From IMG/VR virus record IMGVR_UViG_3300050821_017216, positions 1-64,000 of that record: 64,000 bases of DNA; one strand, 5' to 3'. The notes beneath the pieces were generated by a model, which saw only the letters and a program-made list of their open reading frames with translations, made no database searches and was not told the DNA's origin. How positions within the stretch are numbered: the first letter of the stretch is position 1; each line of letters opens with the position of its first letter. This document shows, piece after piece, positions 1 through 7,564 of this stretch. Position numbers and translations under genes: made by a program. Source of the DNA: a virus.

Positions 1-76
1 CGAACAGGACGCGAGCGTCGTCACCGAGGTCGGTCTCCGTACGCTTCACGATGTCATCTAGGTAGACCTTCTTCAT
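1..76 (-). CDS. N-terminal fragment of a small protein (copy of 29888-30136)
   Basis: Reads leftward off the window edge, so only the first 25 codons (MKKVYLDDIVKR...) are seen. They match the complete 82-aa gene at 29888-30136 base for base. ATG at 76 follows GGGAGCAAAG, a usable ribosome binding site. No domain is recognised. Whether the rest of the gene lies outside the window cannot be judged. Confidence 0.55.
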   Translation of the reverse strand, partial: MKKVYLDDIVKRTETDLGDDARVLF

Positions 77-98
77 CTTTGCTCCCTTCGCGCGCACG
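1..98. repeat. Exact 98-bp direct repeat, copy 1
   Basis: Bases 1-98 are identical to 30061-30158; identity stops at base 99 (C here, G at 30159). The left end cannot be assessed because it is the window edge. The repeat covers the first 25 codons of a small leftward gene and 22 bases upstream. It is either a recent duplication or an assembly-graph overlap at a contig end. Confidence 0.95.
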
Positions 99-101
99 CG
101 A

Positions 102-368
102 TCAGCGTCCTAACAGGCGACGCACAGCCCCGTGACACGCACAATCGCTCCTGGTGGCTCCGGTTGCTTCCAGGAGCGCCGTTTCACGCACGGTGGCCAG
201 CAGCGCCCGCAGGTCGTCGTACGCCTCGGACGTGTCCACACCGTGCCGGTGCTTGCGCAGCCAATCGGCCGCTAGCGCATCGTGTGTCGGGTCGTCTTGC
301 AAGCGAGTGAACGGGATGCCCATGTCATTGAGCAGGCCCTCTACAACTTCAATCGGTTCCTTCTCCAC
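102..368 (-). CDS. Hypothetical protein, 88 aa
   Basis: GTG start at 368 is preceded by GGAGGAG at good spacing, which favours this start. The protein is acidic in its first half and ends with DCACHG and a basic tail. No family is recognised. It is the last complete gene before the partial duplicate at the window edge. Confidence 0.65.
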   Translation of the reverse strand: MEKEPIEVVEGLLNDMGIPFTRLQDDPTHDALAADWLRKHRHGVDTSEAYDDLRALLATVRETALLEATGATRSDCACHGAVRRLLGR

Positions 369-394
369 CGTCTTCTCCTCCAGCGCGCGCAGAG

Positions 395-607
395 CTACTG
401 CGCGGATTGTTTAGTTGGCCACCACGTCCGCCTCCAGCACATGAGGCATCCCCATATCGTTCCTGCACGTGCGTTCGTGCGGCTGCATCGCGGACACACC
501 CACGAGAGAGCATCCAGCGCCTTACCTTCGGCCTCGCATCTGGGACAGTCTACGGCGAGCACCACACCGTGGTCGCACTCCGCCAGCTTCATCCCGTGAG
601 AGCCCAT
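395..607 (-). CDS. Small zinc-ribbon protein, 70 aa
   Basis: Two CxxC pairs (CPRC near residue 21, CPRC near 37) and a third CLMC near 54 suggest zinc knuckles. I chose ATG at 607 because AAGGA sits just upstream and the preceding gene stops at 628; a longer frame from 676 would overlap that gene. A GCGCGCA element fills the gap. Function unknown. Confidence 0.65.
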   Translation of the reverse strand: MGSHGMKLAECDHGVVLAVDCPRCEAEGKALDALSWVCPRCSRTNARAGTIWGCLMCWRRTWWPTKQSAQ

Positions 608-627
608 CTTGGTGTCCTTCGCGCGCA

Positions 628-882
628 TCATTGGTCGGCATCCTCGCAGAGCCGAAGTAGGGCGGCGTACCAGCATTCGGAACAGAGCGACGGCGGCACG
701 TACAACTCTCCCGGGTGCATGCGGTCGTGCAGCTTTCGCTTCATCTCATCCGCCCCGGCGTCGATGCGACCGAGACACTGGCCGCAGCGCACTCCGGGGA
801 TGGCGAGTGCGCGCACCTGATTCTGCGTGCGCTCCTTCGCCTCCTCGGGGGTGTCGTCGTTGCTTCCGCCGCAGTGTCCCAT
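628..882 (-). CDS. Small Cys-rich protein, 84 aa
   Basis: Contains CGQC near residue 33 and CSEC near residue 67, a plausible split zinc-binding pair. ATG at 882 follows GAGGTAGGC. The gap before the next upstream gene (883-953) carries a GCGCGCA element. No named family. Confidence 0.65.
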   Translation of the reverse strand: MGHCGGSNDDTPEEAKERTQNQVRALAIPGVRCGQCLGRIDAGADEMKRKLHDRMHPGELYVPPSLCSECWYAALLRLCEDADQ

Positions 883-953
883 TGCCTACCTCATATCCAG
901 CTTCTTGCAGTGCATCGCGCGCACGCGCGCACTGGGATCGTCCCCACCGTTCC

Positions 954-1316
954 TCACCTCGCGTTGAGCGCTTTGGCCATCTCGCGGACGGTCGACGTGA
1001 ACAGGTGGTCCTTGCCTTGCTGCGCGACCGGGAGCTGAGCGTACGGCACGAAGCACGGGTGCTCCTTCTTCTCCGGGTCCTTGACCGGCCCATACTTCCA
1101 CCCGGTCGCCGCCTTCTCGGCCAGCCACGACTCGTGCGACTGCTCGGGCGTGTTGCCGGCGAGGGCTCCCGTGACGCCGTTGCGCGCGCTCGACTTCTGC
1201 CAATCGGGGGCGTCCTCCCACGACGGCTGAGAGGTGTCTCCGAGCGCCAGACAGTAGGCCCTGTTCACTTCGTGCGCCGCACGGGCGCATGCTTCTACGA
1301 CGTCGTAATCGCTCAT
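954..1316 (-). CDS. RyR-domain protein
   Basis: 120 aa matching the single-repeat RyR domain (named after ryanodine receptors) that occurs as a free-standing protein in phages and bacteria. Recognisable parts are the N-terminal helix (VVEACARAAHEVNRAYC), the WQKSSARNGV segment, and the HESWLAEKAATGWKYG...HPCFVPY stretch. Its phage role is not established; ligand binding is a guess drawn from the family. ATG at 1316 follows GGAGACAAGCC. Confidence 0.8.
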   Translation of the reverse strand: MSDYDVVEACARAAHEVNRAYCLALGDTSQPSWEDAPDWQKSSARNGVTGALAGNTPEQSHESWLAEKAATGWKYGPVKDPEKKEHPCFVPYAQLPVAQQGKDHLFTSTVREMAKALNAR

Positions 1317-1367
1317 GGCTTGTCTCCTTCGGTTTCGGTTGTCTTGAATCGTCCCGCGCGCACGCGA

Positions 1368-1829
1368 TCAGGCGGAATCCTTCGGATGCTCCACACGCAG
1401 GCAGGCACCGACCCACTTGCGCATGCGTGTCCACCTCTCTGCGGGCGTCTCGGGCGGTGGTCGCTTCCAAGACCCATCCTCGCCCCTTACGTACAGCGGC
1501 ACGAACTCGTCGTTCTCGTAGGCGATCTCACACGCGAGCGCACGTGCGATGCCGAACGTCCCGGCAACCGTGTCCGGGTCTTCGGGGTCCAGGTTGGACA
1601 CGTCGAGCTTGCGCGCCAACGCGACCGCACCCATGGCACACACGTGCTCGCTGTCGCGGACCACCTCGTCGGCGACCAGTTCCTTGACCGGCATCGCGTC
1701 GAGCGCGGCAGCCATCTCGCGAAGGAATGCCTGTCCCCTCTTTCCGCTCAGCGCCCTATCGACGTTCGCCCTGTAGCAATTCAGGGCGCCTTGGTCTTCG
1801 ACGTCGTCCGTGTACCCTGACCGGCTCAT
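1368..1829 (-). CDS. Conserved phage hypothetical, 153 aa
   Basis: Starts with a tyrosine/aspartate-rich segment followed by RALSGKRGQAFLREMAAALDAMP, a pattern I recall from many phage proteins of unknown function. ATG at 1829 is preceded by GGAAAGGGGCAAGC. The C-terminal part (PAERWTRMRKWVGACL) looks helical. No catalytic motif is visible. Confidence 0.7.
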   Translation of the reverse strand: MSRSGYTDDVEDQGALNCYRANVDRALSGKRGQAFLREMAAALDAMPVKELVADEVVRDSEHVCAMGAVALARKLDVSNLDPEDPDTVAGTFGIARALACEIAYENDEFVPLYVRGEDGSWKRPPPETPAERWTRMRKWVGACLRVEHPKDSA

Positions 1830-1880
1830 CGCTTGCCCCTTTCCTGAATCGTCGCGCGCACGCGGGTGCGCTGATCGTGA

Positions 1881-2222
1881 CTACAGCGCCTTGGCTTTCG
1901 CGATAGCGTCGCGCAGCGCATCGTGAAGCCGAAACGACTCGGCCATGAGGCTGTCCGCCTCGCCGACCGTCATGCGGCGCTTGGTTCGCTCACGCATCTC
2001 GTTATCGAAGCGGCCGAGTCGATCTCCGGCCTCGACCAATTCCGCAAGTGCCGTTTGCCGCTCGGTGGCTTCCGCCTGGAGCCTCTCGATAACCTCGTCA
2101 CCCGTCTTGTTCGATTGGATGAGGGGAGCCCGCACCTCGTCGAGCAAGGTGGCCAGATCGTCCACCTCCGTAGTGGCAAGCCGGCAGCGGCGCCGAGCAC
2201 GCGCGGTCCGCGCACGCGCCAT
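1881..2222 (-). CDS. Predicted coiled-coil protein, 113 aa
   Basis: After an Arg-rich first 15 residues the protein is almost entirely charged helix with heptad-like spacing, so a coiled coil is likely. The start is uncertain: ATG at 2222 lacks a clear ribosome binding site, and GTG at 2165 would remove the Arg-rich part and reduce overlap with the frame at 2098-2376. Function unknown. Confidence 0.5.
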   Translation of the reverse strand: MARARTARARRRCRLATTEVDDLATLLDEVRAPLIQSNKTGDEVIERLQAEATERQTALAELVEAGDRLGRFDNEMRERTKRRMTVGEADSLMAESFRLHDALRDAIAKAKAL

Positions 2223-2376
2223 GGGTAACGCTCGAGACGGTGCATCCAGCTGGCGGCGCTGGACAGTACAGCCCGCACCCGACGCCAGCGGGTCGTGTTC
2301 TCTTCACGCAGACCACCGCGGCGAAGGTGAGCAGCGCCGTGACGGCGACTTCGCAGACGAACCATCGGACCTTCAT
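2098..2376 (-). CDS. Possible small membrane protein, 92 aa
   Basis: Residues 1-24 (MKVRWFVCEVAVTALLTFAA...) look like one membrane helix, followed by a Cys/Pro-rich stretch. A promoter-like pair (2397-2425) lies just upstream, which supports a gene start here. Against it, the C-terminal third overlaps the coiled-coil gene in another frame and the ribosome binding site is weak. Confidence 0.4.
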   Translation of the reverse strand: MKVRWFVCEVAVTALLTFAAVVCVKRTRPAGVGCGLYCPAPPAGCTVSSVTHGACADRACSAPLPACHYGGGRSGHLARRGAGSPHPIEQDG

Positions 2377-2396
2377 GTGTACCCATCGTGATATAC

Positions 2397-2425
2397 ACTG
2401 TAGCTCACAATCCGGGTCCGAGCAA
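2397..2425 (-). promoter_or_regulatory. Sigma70-like promoter TTGCTC-17-TACAGT
   Basis: On the minus strand TTGCTC (2425-2420) and TACAGT (2402-2397) are 17 bases apart, 20 bases before the ATG at 2376. The surrounding bases are AT-rich for this genome. Confidence 0.45.
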
Positions 2426-2433
2426 CCGGGTTG

Positions 2434-2811
2434 CTACTTCGCGGGCCCTGGTGTGCCGGGCGCCGCCCGGTTCTCGACGATCTGGACTCTCCGCTCGTCT
2501 TCCGGCAGGTGCAAGAGTCCATCCTGGACGTGCCCGGCGACCTCCACCTTCGCGCCGAGCAGCAGGTCCGCGGACAGGCGCGCGAGCGCCTCCGCCTCGT
2601 CTTGGCCGTAGACGTAGTAGGTGGCCGCCTCGCGCTTCGGCGCGTCCGCGGTCGCCGCCACCTCCACCGTCGTCACCTTGAACCGCACCGACACGGTGGG
2701 CTCATGCGGTTCGCCGTCGAACTCCGCGTCGATCAGCGGTGGGTACGACCGCTCGGCGGCGGGGTAGAGGTGAGCGGTCAGTCTGCGCTTGGCCCAGTCG
2801 ACGATCTTCAT
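2434..2811 (-). CDS. Hypothetical protein, 125 aa
   Basis: Alternating hydrophobic and charged residues (PTVSVRFKVTTVEVAAT, KVEVAGHVQDG) suggest a beta-rich fold. ATG at 2811 lies 13 bases after the stop of the upstream gene, with GAGAGGGAACC before it. No family recognised. Confidence 0.65.
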   Translation of the reverse strand: MKIVDWAKRRLTAHLYPAAERSYPPLIDAEFDGEPHEPTVSVRFKVTTVEVAATADAPKREAATYYVYGQDEAEALARLSADLLLGAKVEVAGHVQDGLLHLPEDERRVQIVENRAAPGTPGPAK

Positions 2812-2824
2812 TCGCGGTTCCCTC

Positions 2825-3160
2825 TCAGGCGCTCCCGCCGGGAGCGTTGAACGTTCGGTCCCAGCCGTCCCTGTACACCTTCGTAGCTACTTGAGGCGGC
2901 CCGCTGCGAGCGGGCGCGTACGCGCTCGTGATCTCGTGCGACCCATCGGGGCGACGACTCGTTGTGACGTACTCCTCGCCAGGCATCATCGGTGAACCGT
3001 CGACGACGGGGCGGATGACCGCCATCGTGGTCGAGTGGTCAGGGTGGTGTCGCGAGACCAGTGTCCGCCCGTCCGGCAACGAGCCGACGGGCGTGATGAC
3101 GTCCTTGTCGTCGCAGCGACCCATCGTCGACGCCTCGGGGTCGATCGGGTCGTTCTCCAT
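2825..3160 (-). CDS. Hypothetical protein, 111 aa
   Basis: First gene of a leftward unit. ATG at 3160 is only 9 bases from the -10 element of a TTGACA-17-TAGCGT promoter, so the mRNA may be leaderless; there is no ribosome binding site. The protein is polar, with a YVTTSRRPDGSHEITSAY segment suggestive of beta strands. Function unknown. Confidence 0.6.
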   Translation of the reverse strand: MENDPIDPEASTMGRCDDKDVITPVGSLPDGRTLVSRHHPDHSTTMAVIRPVVDGSPMMPGEEYVTTSRRPDGSHEITSAYAPARSGPPQVATKVYRDGWDRTFNAPGGSA

Positions 3161-3169
3161 CGCCAGCCA

Positions 3170-3198
3170 ACGCTAGCTATGACGTAGCTCAGTGTCAA
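3170..3198 (-). promoter_or_regulatory. Leftward promoter TTGACA-17-TAGCGT
   Basis: TTGACA at 3198-3193 and TAGCGT at 3175-3170 on the minus strand, spaced 17 bases, read into the ATG at 3160. It shares an 83-bp divergent gap with the rightward promoter at 3206-3235. Confidence 0.6.
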
Positions 3199-3205
3199 TC
3201 ATTCC

Positions 3206-3235
3206 TTGCCACTACCCTACCTCGCGAGCTACGGT
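3206..3235 (+). promoter_or_regulatory. Rightward promoter TTGCCA-18-TACGGT
   Basis: TTGCCA at 3206-3211 and TACGGT at 3230-3235 precede the ATG at 3243 by seven bases, leaving almost no 5' leader. The RHH protein encoded next is a candidate regulator of this divergent region. Confidence 0.5.
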
Positions 3236-3242
3236 GTCAGTC

Positions 3243-3440
3243 ATGGCTCGCACGACAGAGAAACCGTCCACCCGCAAGAAGCAGAACCAGATCCGGATGG
3301 ACGAGGCCCTCAAGACGCGCATACGTAAGTACCAGAAGCAGGAGGGGGAGCGGATCGGGTTCGAGGTCAGCTTCTCCGCCGCCGTGCGCAAGCTCATCGA
3401 CATGGGGCTCGAGTCGGCCCGCATCGTGGTGTCGCAGTGA
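3243..3440 (+). CDS. Ribbon-helix-helix DNA-binding protein, 65 aa
   Basis: A basic N-terminal arm (MARTTEKPSTRKKQNQ) leads into a strand, IRMDEALKTRIRKYQKQEG, and then helices SFSAAVRKLIDMGLE: the size and order of a CopG/Arc-type RHH dimer. The start was chosen next to the promoter; an upstream ATG at 3192 would lie before the -35. Likely autoregulator of the 3243-6595 operon. Its stop overlaps the next GTG. Confidence 0.75.
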   Translation: MARTTEKPSTRKKQNQIRMDEALKTRIRKYQKQEGERIGFEVSFSAAVRKLIDMGLESARIVVSQ

Positions 3441-3625
3441 AGGCGAACCCGCGCTGCGACCACGCCGACGGCGACCGCCGCTGCCCCAACTCGGCCGGCT
3501 ACCGCGTCAAGCAGCCGCCGTTCCAGCTGCGGCCCGGCCGGTTCTGTCTGCGCCACGCGCGCGCTCTGCGGGCCCGCCACGACTACGTCGTGCCGCTCGC
3601 CAAGCTCCACTCCGCTGACCGATGA
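3437..3625 (+). CDS. Small Cys/His protein, 62 aa
   Basis: GTG start overlaps the preceding TGA. Cys residues near 7, 16 and 37 plus HARALRARH suggest a metal-binding knuckle with a basic tail. It overlaps the next gene by an ATGA junction, so translation is probably coupled. No family recognised. Confidence 0.65.
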   Translation: MKANPRCDHADGDRRCPNSAGYRVKQPPFQLRPGRFCLRHARALRARHDYVVPLAKLHSADR

Positions 3626-4965
3626 GCGGTCGCCTCGACCTCGTCCTGCAGCGCTACCCCGAGCACGAGGCTGGGATCCGCACGCTCGCCGCGCGCGACC
3701 CGTCCGGAAACCTCAAGTACCTCGACTGGGGCGCGAAGATGCTAGCGAGCGGCCAGGCGCTCGCGCCCGAGGTCGCGGACGTGCTCGACCTCTTCCACCA
3801 GTTCCGCGGGCGGTCGCTCGGCGGCGACGCGCGGCACTCCCGGCGGCAGGACCCGAGCCTGCGGGTCCACCCCGACGTCCACGCGTACCGCCCGCAGGAC
3901 CTCGCGAACCTGCGCACGCTCCTCACCAAGATCAAGCGAGCGCGCGACAAGAAGCGCCGCGCGCGCGAGCGGCTCTACAAGATCGAGGGCTCCGTCGAGG
4001 CGGAGGTCGTCCACGACTCGCCCGACCTCGTCGTCCGACACGTCAAGAACAAGCAGGCGAGCGCCCACTACGGCCTCGGCACCAAGTGGTGCATCGCGAT
4101 GCTCCGCGAGGGGTACTTCGACGACTACGAGGTGCAGAACGCGGCGTTCTTCTTCTTCGAGCGCAAGGCGCCATTGAAGGACGAGTTCGACAAGGTGTGC
4201 CTCGTCGTTCCGCGCGGCGCCGCGAGCGCGCGCGACTACATCATGGACCTGCAGGCCTTCACGGCGGTCGATTGCCGCGTGGACGTCTTCTCGCTCGCGC
4301 GGGTCTACGGGGCTGGTGTCTTCGACGTCCTCCGGCAGATCCACGCGTGCAGTGAGCGCTACCCAGGGTCGGCCGCGTTCCGAGTGAACGCCGGCACCGC
4401 CACCGCCGCGGAGTGCGAGGCCGTCCTCGCGACCGTCGTCGGTGGCAAGCTCGACCCGTACGAGACCGACCAGCTGATCGTGTCGATCTGCTGCAACGAC
4501 GCGGCGCCGTGGTCGCTCCTCGAGACCGTCCTGCAGCGCGCCGCCGCGCTACCCAAGGCGCCCCGCAAGCGCGGTCGGTTTCGCTACCACGCCAAGCGCG
4601 CCCGAGGGGGCCTCGGGATCGAGGTCGCCGTCGAGGCGGCCCTCACGATCCACCCGCAGGTACCGACCGCCGTCCGTGAGGTCCTCGTCAAGAAGCTCCG
4701 GCGCCGGCACGTCCGAGTGGAGGACATCCGCCGCGATGATCGCGGGCGGATCACCGTGACGTGGCGCGTGGCGGTCCGGACCGTCCGGCAGCGCCGCCAC
4801 CGATTCAACCGCTTCCGCACGGCGAAGCAGATGCGCGATCACGCCGGCGTACTCGCGCGCCGGGCTACTCGTTACCGCGAGTCGGCCAGGAAGCTGGAGA
4901 AGAGGGAGCGCGAGCGCGCTAAGAAGCGCCGCGAGCTAGCGAAGCGCCGGGGGGACGGGCGATGA
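3622..4965 (+). CDS. GTKWC-motif phage protein, 447 aa
   Basis: The largest gene of this operon. An N-terminal KYLDWGAKML segment and a central HYGLGTKWCIAM motif (about residues 150-162) followed by an aromatic strand (NAAFFFFERK) match a group of phage proteins I know only by this motif. The C-terminal 100 residues are extremely basic (RRATRYRESARKLEKRER...), consistent with nucleic-acid binding. No catalytic triad is evident, so the role is open. Confidence 0.7.
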   Translation: MSGRLDLVLQRYPEHEAGIRTLAARDPSGNLKYLDWGAKMLASGQALAPEVADVLDLFHQFRGRSLGGDARHSRRQDPSLRVHPDVHAYRPQDLANLRTLLTKIKRARDKKRRARERLYKIEGSVEAEVVHDSPDLVVRHVKNKQASAHYGLGTKWCIAMLREGYFDDYEVQNAAFFFFERKAPLKDEFDKVCLVVPRGAASARDYIMDLQAFTAVDCRVDVFSLARVYGAGVFDVLRQIHACSERYPGSAAFRVNAGTATAAECEAVLATVVGGKLDPYETDQLIVSICCNDAAPWSLLETVLQRAAALPKAPRKRGRFRYHAKRARGGLGIEVAVEAALTIHPQVPTAVREVLVKKLRRRHVRVEDIRRDDRGRITVTWRVAVRTVRQRRHRFNRFRTAKQMRDHAGVLARRATRYRESARKLEKRERERAKKRRELAKRRGDGR

Positions 4966-5276
4966 CGCTCCCGCTCTTCCCCCAGGCCAAGGCCGAACCC
5001 GCGCACCACTGCCACGCGCGCGGCTGCGCGACGGCGGTCCCGCCCGAGATGCTCATGTGCCGCGCCCACTGGCGCATGGTCCCGCGCGCCGTCCAGCGTG
5101 CCGTCTGGGCCGCGTACCGTCCCGGGCAGTGCGCGGACAAGCGGCCGTCCGAGGCGTGGCACCGCGCCGCCGACGCCGCTATCGGCTACGTCGCGCGTGC
5201 CGAGGGGCGCCCGCTGCGCCTGCAGGAGTCCATCGAGCTCGTCGCGTTCGGGTACCCACCATTCGTGGAGACGTGA
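4962..5276 (+). CDS. Conserved phage zinc-binding protein, 104 aa
   Basis: HHCHARGC near residue 15 and MLMCRAHWRMVP near 30 give a C2H2/C3H-like metal site, followed by VQRAVWAAYRPGQ. This is a widespread small phage protein of unknown function. Start overlaps the preceding stop (ATGA). Confidence 0.75.
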   Translation: MTLPLFPQAKAEPAHHCHARGCATAVPPEMLMCRAHWRMVPRAVQRAVWAAYRPGQCADKRPSEAWHRAADAAIGYVARAEGRPLRLQESIELVAFGYPPFVET

Positions 5277-5279
5277 AGA

Positions 5280-5525
5280 ATGAAGATCGAAGTCAGGAGG
5301 GTCGGAGACGCCGCGCACCTCGTCCTCGCCGGCGAGACCGCCGCGGAGTGGCGCGCGCTCCGTGAGTTCGTCGAGCTGATCAACGGGGGGCCGGTCGACC
5401 CGACCGACGTCGACGTCAACCCGGTCTTCGACCGATCTCTCCGCGTCGAGAGCGTCGGTTTCGACGACGACGGGATCGTCGAGTCCCTCACCGTCGAGGG
5501 TGACACATGGGGACCCAAACGATGA
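5280..5525 (+). CDS. Hypothetical protein, 81 aa
   Basis: Acidic, with a MKIEVRRVGDAAHLVLAG strand pair and a helix, then PTDVDVNPVFDRSLRVESVGFDDDG. ATG follows GGAGACGTGAAGA. No family recognised. Confidence 0.65.
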   Translation: MKIEVRRVGDAAHLVLAGETAAEWRALREFVELINGGPVDPTDVDVNPVFDRSLRVESVGFDDDGIVESLTVEGDTWGPKR

Positions 5526-5809
5526 CCAGCGACGAGGTGAGTGCGATCGTGAACGACGCCAACGCGTCGCTCATGCGGCGGCTGACGGACGGTGGCAAGC
5601 CCGTCGATAGTGTCGTCACCGTGGTGCTTTTCAAGGACGACGGTGAGGCCCACGTCCACATGGCGAGCAGCACGCGCCCCGAGTCCGACGCGGAGGCCGA
5701 CCGGCTAGAGGGGAGCGCGCTGATCGAGGCCGCCGACCTCATCGACACCTACGTCCACGATCACAACCTATGCGTCGACTGTAACGAGAGGAAAGGACCC
5801 GTCCAGTGA
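5522..5809 (+). CDS. Hypothetical protein, 95 aa
   Basis: I start at ATG 5522 because it overlaps the previous stop (ATGA); an ATG 15 bases upstream is possible. The middle has a beta-like VVTVVLFKDDGEAHVHM segment, and the C-terminus carries CVDC. Function unknown. Confidence 0.65.
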   Translation: MTSDEVSAIVNDANASLMRRLTDGGKPVDSVVTVVLFKDDGEAHVHMASSTRPESDAEADRLEGSALIEAADLIDTYVHDHNLCVDCNERKGPVQ

Positions 5810-6075
5810 ACCCCATCGGCCTGACGCGCGCGGAGGAGGAGAAGGAGCAGACCGCCGCGCCCCTAGCGCACCAACCGCCGGCTCCCGCCGGGACGCGGCA
5901 GTGCGTCGCCACGCTCCCGCCCGACGGGACGGTGTGCGGCGCGGAGGCGCGCTGGCTCGTCGTCTGGCGAGACCCGGAGTCCCCGAAGTCCCCCGCGTGC
6001 ACCGACTGCGCGAAGCGGTTCCGGGCGCTCGCGCGGTCGCACGGGTCGGACATCGGCGTGGAGCCGCTGCCGTGA
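5806..6075 (+). CDS. Small zinc-ribbon protein, 89 aa
   Basis: GTG start overlaps the preceding TGA. Four cysteines in two groups (CVATLPPDGTVC near 33-44 and CTDC near 65) frame a WLVVWRDPE core, a pattern like a degenerate treble-clef knuckle. Function unknown. Confidence 0.65.
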   Translation: MNPIGLTRAEEEKEQTAAPLAHQPPAPAGTRQCVATLPPDGTVCGAEARWLVVWRDPESPKSPACTDCAKRFRALARSHGSDIGVEPLP

Positions 6076-6308
6076 CTGAAGAGAATATGGAAAGAGGTGC
6101 TGGAACGATGGGACCGATCGACGAACCGACCTTCACCCTGCGCGGCAGCGACCCCATCGCCCCGGCTGCCGTTCGACTCTGGGCTGCCCAATACTGGCAG
6201 CAGGGCGGCGACCTAGAGAGGGTCGCCGAGGCGCGCGCCATCGCCGACGCGATGGAGGTGTGGCTCGCCGCCGCCCGCCGCTCGGGCTCTGACGGAGTGA
6301 CACCGTGA
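6072..6308 (+). CDS. Hypothetical protein, 78 aa
   Basis: GTG at 6072 overlaps the preceding stop (GTGA). Helical protein with AAVRLWAAQYWQQGGDLERVAEARAI. An internal ATG (MGPIDEP) could also serve. Not recognised. Confidence 0.6.
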   Translation: MTEENMERGAGTMGPIDEPTFTLRGSDPIAPAAVRLWAAQYWQQGGDLERVAEARAIADAMEVWLAAARRSGSDGVTP

Positions 6309-6595
6309 CCCGCGCGGATCTGTCCAAGTGCGACGGTGTCGGTCGCCTCCAGCTCGAGGCGAGAGTCGAGCGGATCGCGCGCGCGCTCACCGCGATCGAG
6401 GCGCGCCTGCAAGCGCGCGCGGACAACGCAGGCCGGCTAGCGACCCACCCCGACCCCGTCGTCCAGCAGTCCGGGGTCGTCCGTGAGAACGCGTACCGGA
6501 CCGCGCTCGCCGACGTCCAGACCCTGCTCGAGGACGCCCTAGGTCACGAGGGGGACGGCGCCGCACTGCCGCACCCACCGTCGGACGTTCCATAG
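6305..6595 (+). CDS. Hypothetical helical protein, 96 aa
   Basis: GTG start overlapping the previous TGA; last gene of the rightward operon. Long charged helix (LEARVERIARALTAIEARLQAR) suggests a coiled coil. Its 3' end overlaps the convergent gene at 6539-6811 by 57 bases. Confidence 0.6.
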   Translation: MTRADLSKCDGVGRLQLEARVERIARALTAIEARLQARADNAGRLATHPDPVVQQSGVVRENAYRTALADVQTLLEDALGHEGDGAALPHPPSDVP

Positions 6596-6811
6596 GACGT
6601 CGCCCGTGCGGTCCGCGAGGGCCGCGTGCTCGATCGCCTCGTGCATGTAGCTATCTGCGTCGAGCAGCCACGTCGTCGCGTCGCTGGGCGCGCGCACGTG
6701 GTTCTCGTAGGCGGCCACCGCGCGCGCGGCCCACTTGTAGGCCGTCTCCTCCTCGATCTGCTCGCGCGTCCGCTCGCTGAGCTCGCGTCGCGCCTCGTCC
6801 AGCCGGTCCAT
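6539..6811 (-). CDS. Hypothetical protein, 90 aa
   Basis: Last gene of the long leftward operon and convergent with 6305-6595. Mostly helical (DEARRELSERTREQIEEETAYKWAARAV). ATG at 6811 lies 13 bases past the upstream stop, with GGGGGCC before it. Unknown function. Confidence 0.6.
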   Translation of the reverse strand: MDRLDEARRELSERTREQIEEETAYKWAARAVAAYENHVRAPSDATTWLLDADSYMHEAIEHAALADRTGDVLWNVRRWVRQCGAVPLVT

Positions 6812-6823
6812 CTGGCGGCCCCC

Positions 6824-7564
6824 TTAGTGGAGCTCGTCGGCGAGCGTGTTCACGTACCGCTCGCGGTCCGGCAGCTCGAGGAAGAGCTTCAACTCCAGGA
6901 GCTCCTCGGCCGCCGGCACGACCCAGTCGTGCACGCAGATGGCCTCGCCACGGTCGAGGTCGAAGACGCTGCGACCGCCCACCCTCGCGAGTCGATCGCG
7001 GGGTGCCTGGCGGCTCGTCAGGACGTAGCGGCGCCCGGTGTCGCCGCCGACGACGAGGAAGCTCTGCGTCCGGTCGAAGTCCTCGAGCTGCCTGGGCGTC
7101 AGGAACGCCCGCAGGACGCGCGTCGCGCGGACGTCGGCGCGCTCGAACTCAGGCACCGGGCAGCCTTGGGTCGGCTCCGCGACGGTGACGGCCGCTTTGG
7201 CCGCGTCCTTGACCGTGTCGACCACCTTCGAGATCGCCGCCTCCCCGTCGCCGTCGCTCGCGCGGTGGAGCTCCTCGATCCGACCGTTCTGGAAGACGAC
7301 CGCGGTCAGGAGCTTGCGCCCGCGCTTCATCGCCTTGGCGAGCAGCGACTCCACCTTGTCGATGGGCTTGTCGACGATCACCTTGCCGGCGTCAGGGGTG
7401 GTGTCGACGCCGTACTTCTTGCCGAGCGCCGTCATCGCCTCGCGCTCACTCGGCGACAGGCTCTCCCACTCCACCTCGGTCAACCTCCCCTGGGCCGTCA
7501 GCTTGACGTCCCCGTACATGCTCGGGAGAAAGAGCGGGATCCCGTTGAGGTCGATCAGGTTCAT
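6824..7564 (-). CDS. Phage hypothetical with C-terminal CHxW domain, 246 aa
   Basis: The first two thirds are mixed, with LSPSEREAMTALGKKYGV helices. The last 95 residues run TPRQLEDFDRTQSFLVVGGDTGRRYVL and then ICVHDWVVPAAEELLELKLFLELPDRE, a module I associate with phage proteins of unknown function. ATG at 7564 lies inside the 3' end of the upstream gene (119-bp overlap). Confidence 0.65.
   Translation of the reverse strand: MNLIDLNGIPLFLPSMYGDVKLTAQGRLTEVEWESLSPSEREAMTALGKKYGVDTTPDAGKVIVDKPIDKVESLLAKAMKRGRKLLTAVVFQNGRIEELHRASDGDGEAAISKVVDTVKDAAKAAVTVAEPTQGCPVPEFERADVRATRVLRAFLTPRQLEDFDRTQSFLVVGGDTGRRYVLTSRQAPRDRLARVGGRSVFDLDRGEAICVHDWVVPAAEELLELKLFLELPDRERYVNTLADELH

Larger units (their letters stand above)
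89..1866 (-). promoter_or_regulatory. GCGCGCA start-associated elements, cluster 1
   Basis: Read on the + strand, a GCGCGCA core (TGCGCGC on the coding strand) sits between the stop of one leftward gene and the start of the next at about 89-98, 619-629, 916-927, 1353-1365 and 1851-1866, some 12-40 bases before the start codons at 76, 607, 882, 1316 and 1829. Two copies (1353 and 1851) are also followed on the coding strand by the shared word GACGATTCA. The same core recurs in 29.0-35.2 kb. Position resembles the start-associated sequences of cluster K mycobacteriophages; function is inferred only. Confidence 0.6.

Noticed and set aside
609-1820. 403-aa plus-strand open frame
   Set aside because: It is the shadow of four leftward genes with start/stop overlaps and ribosome binding sites; composition is Arg/Pro-rich with no domain.
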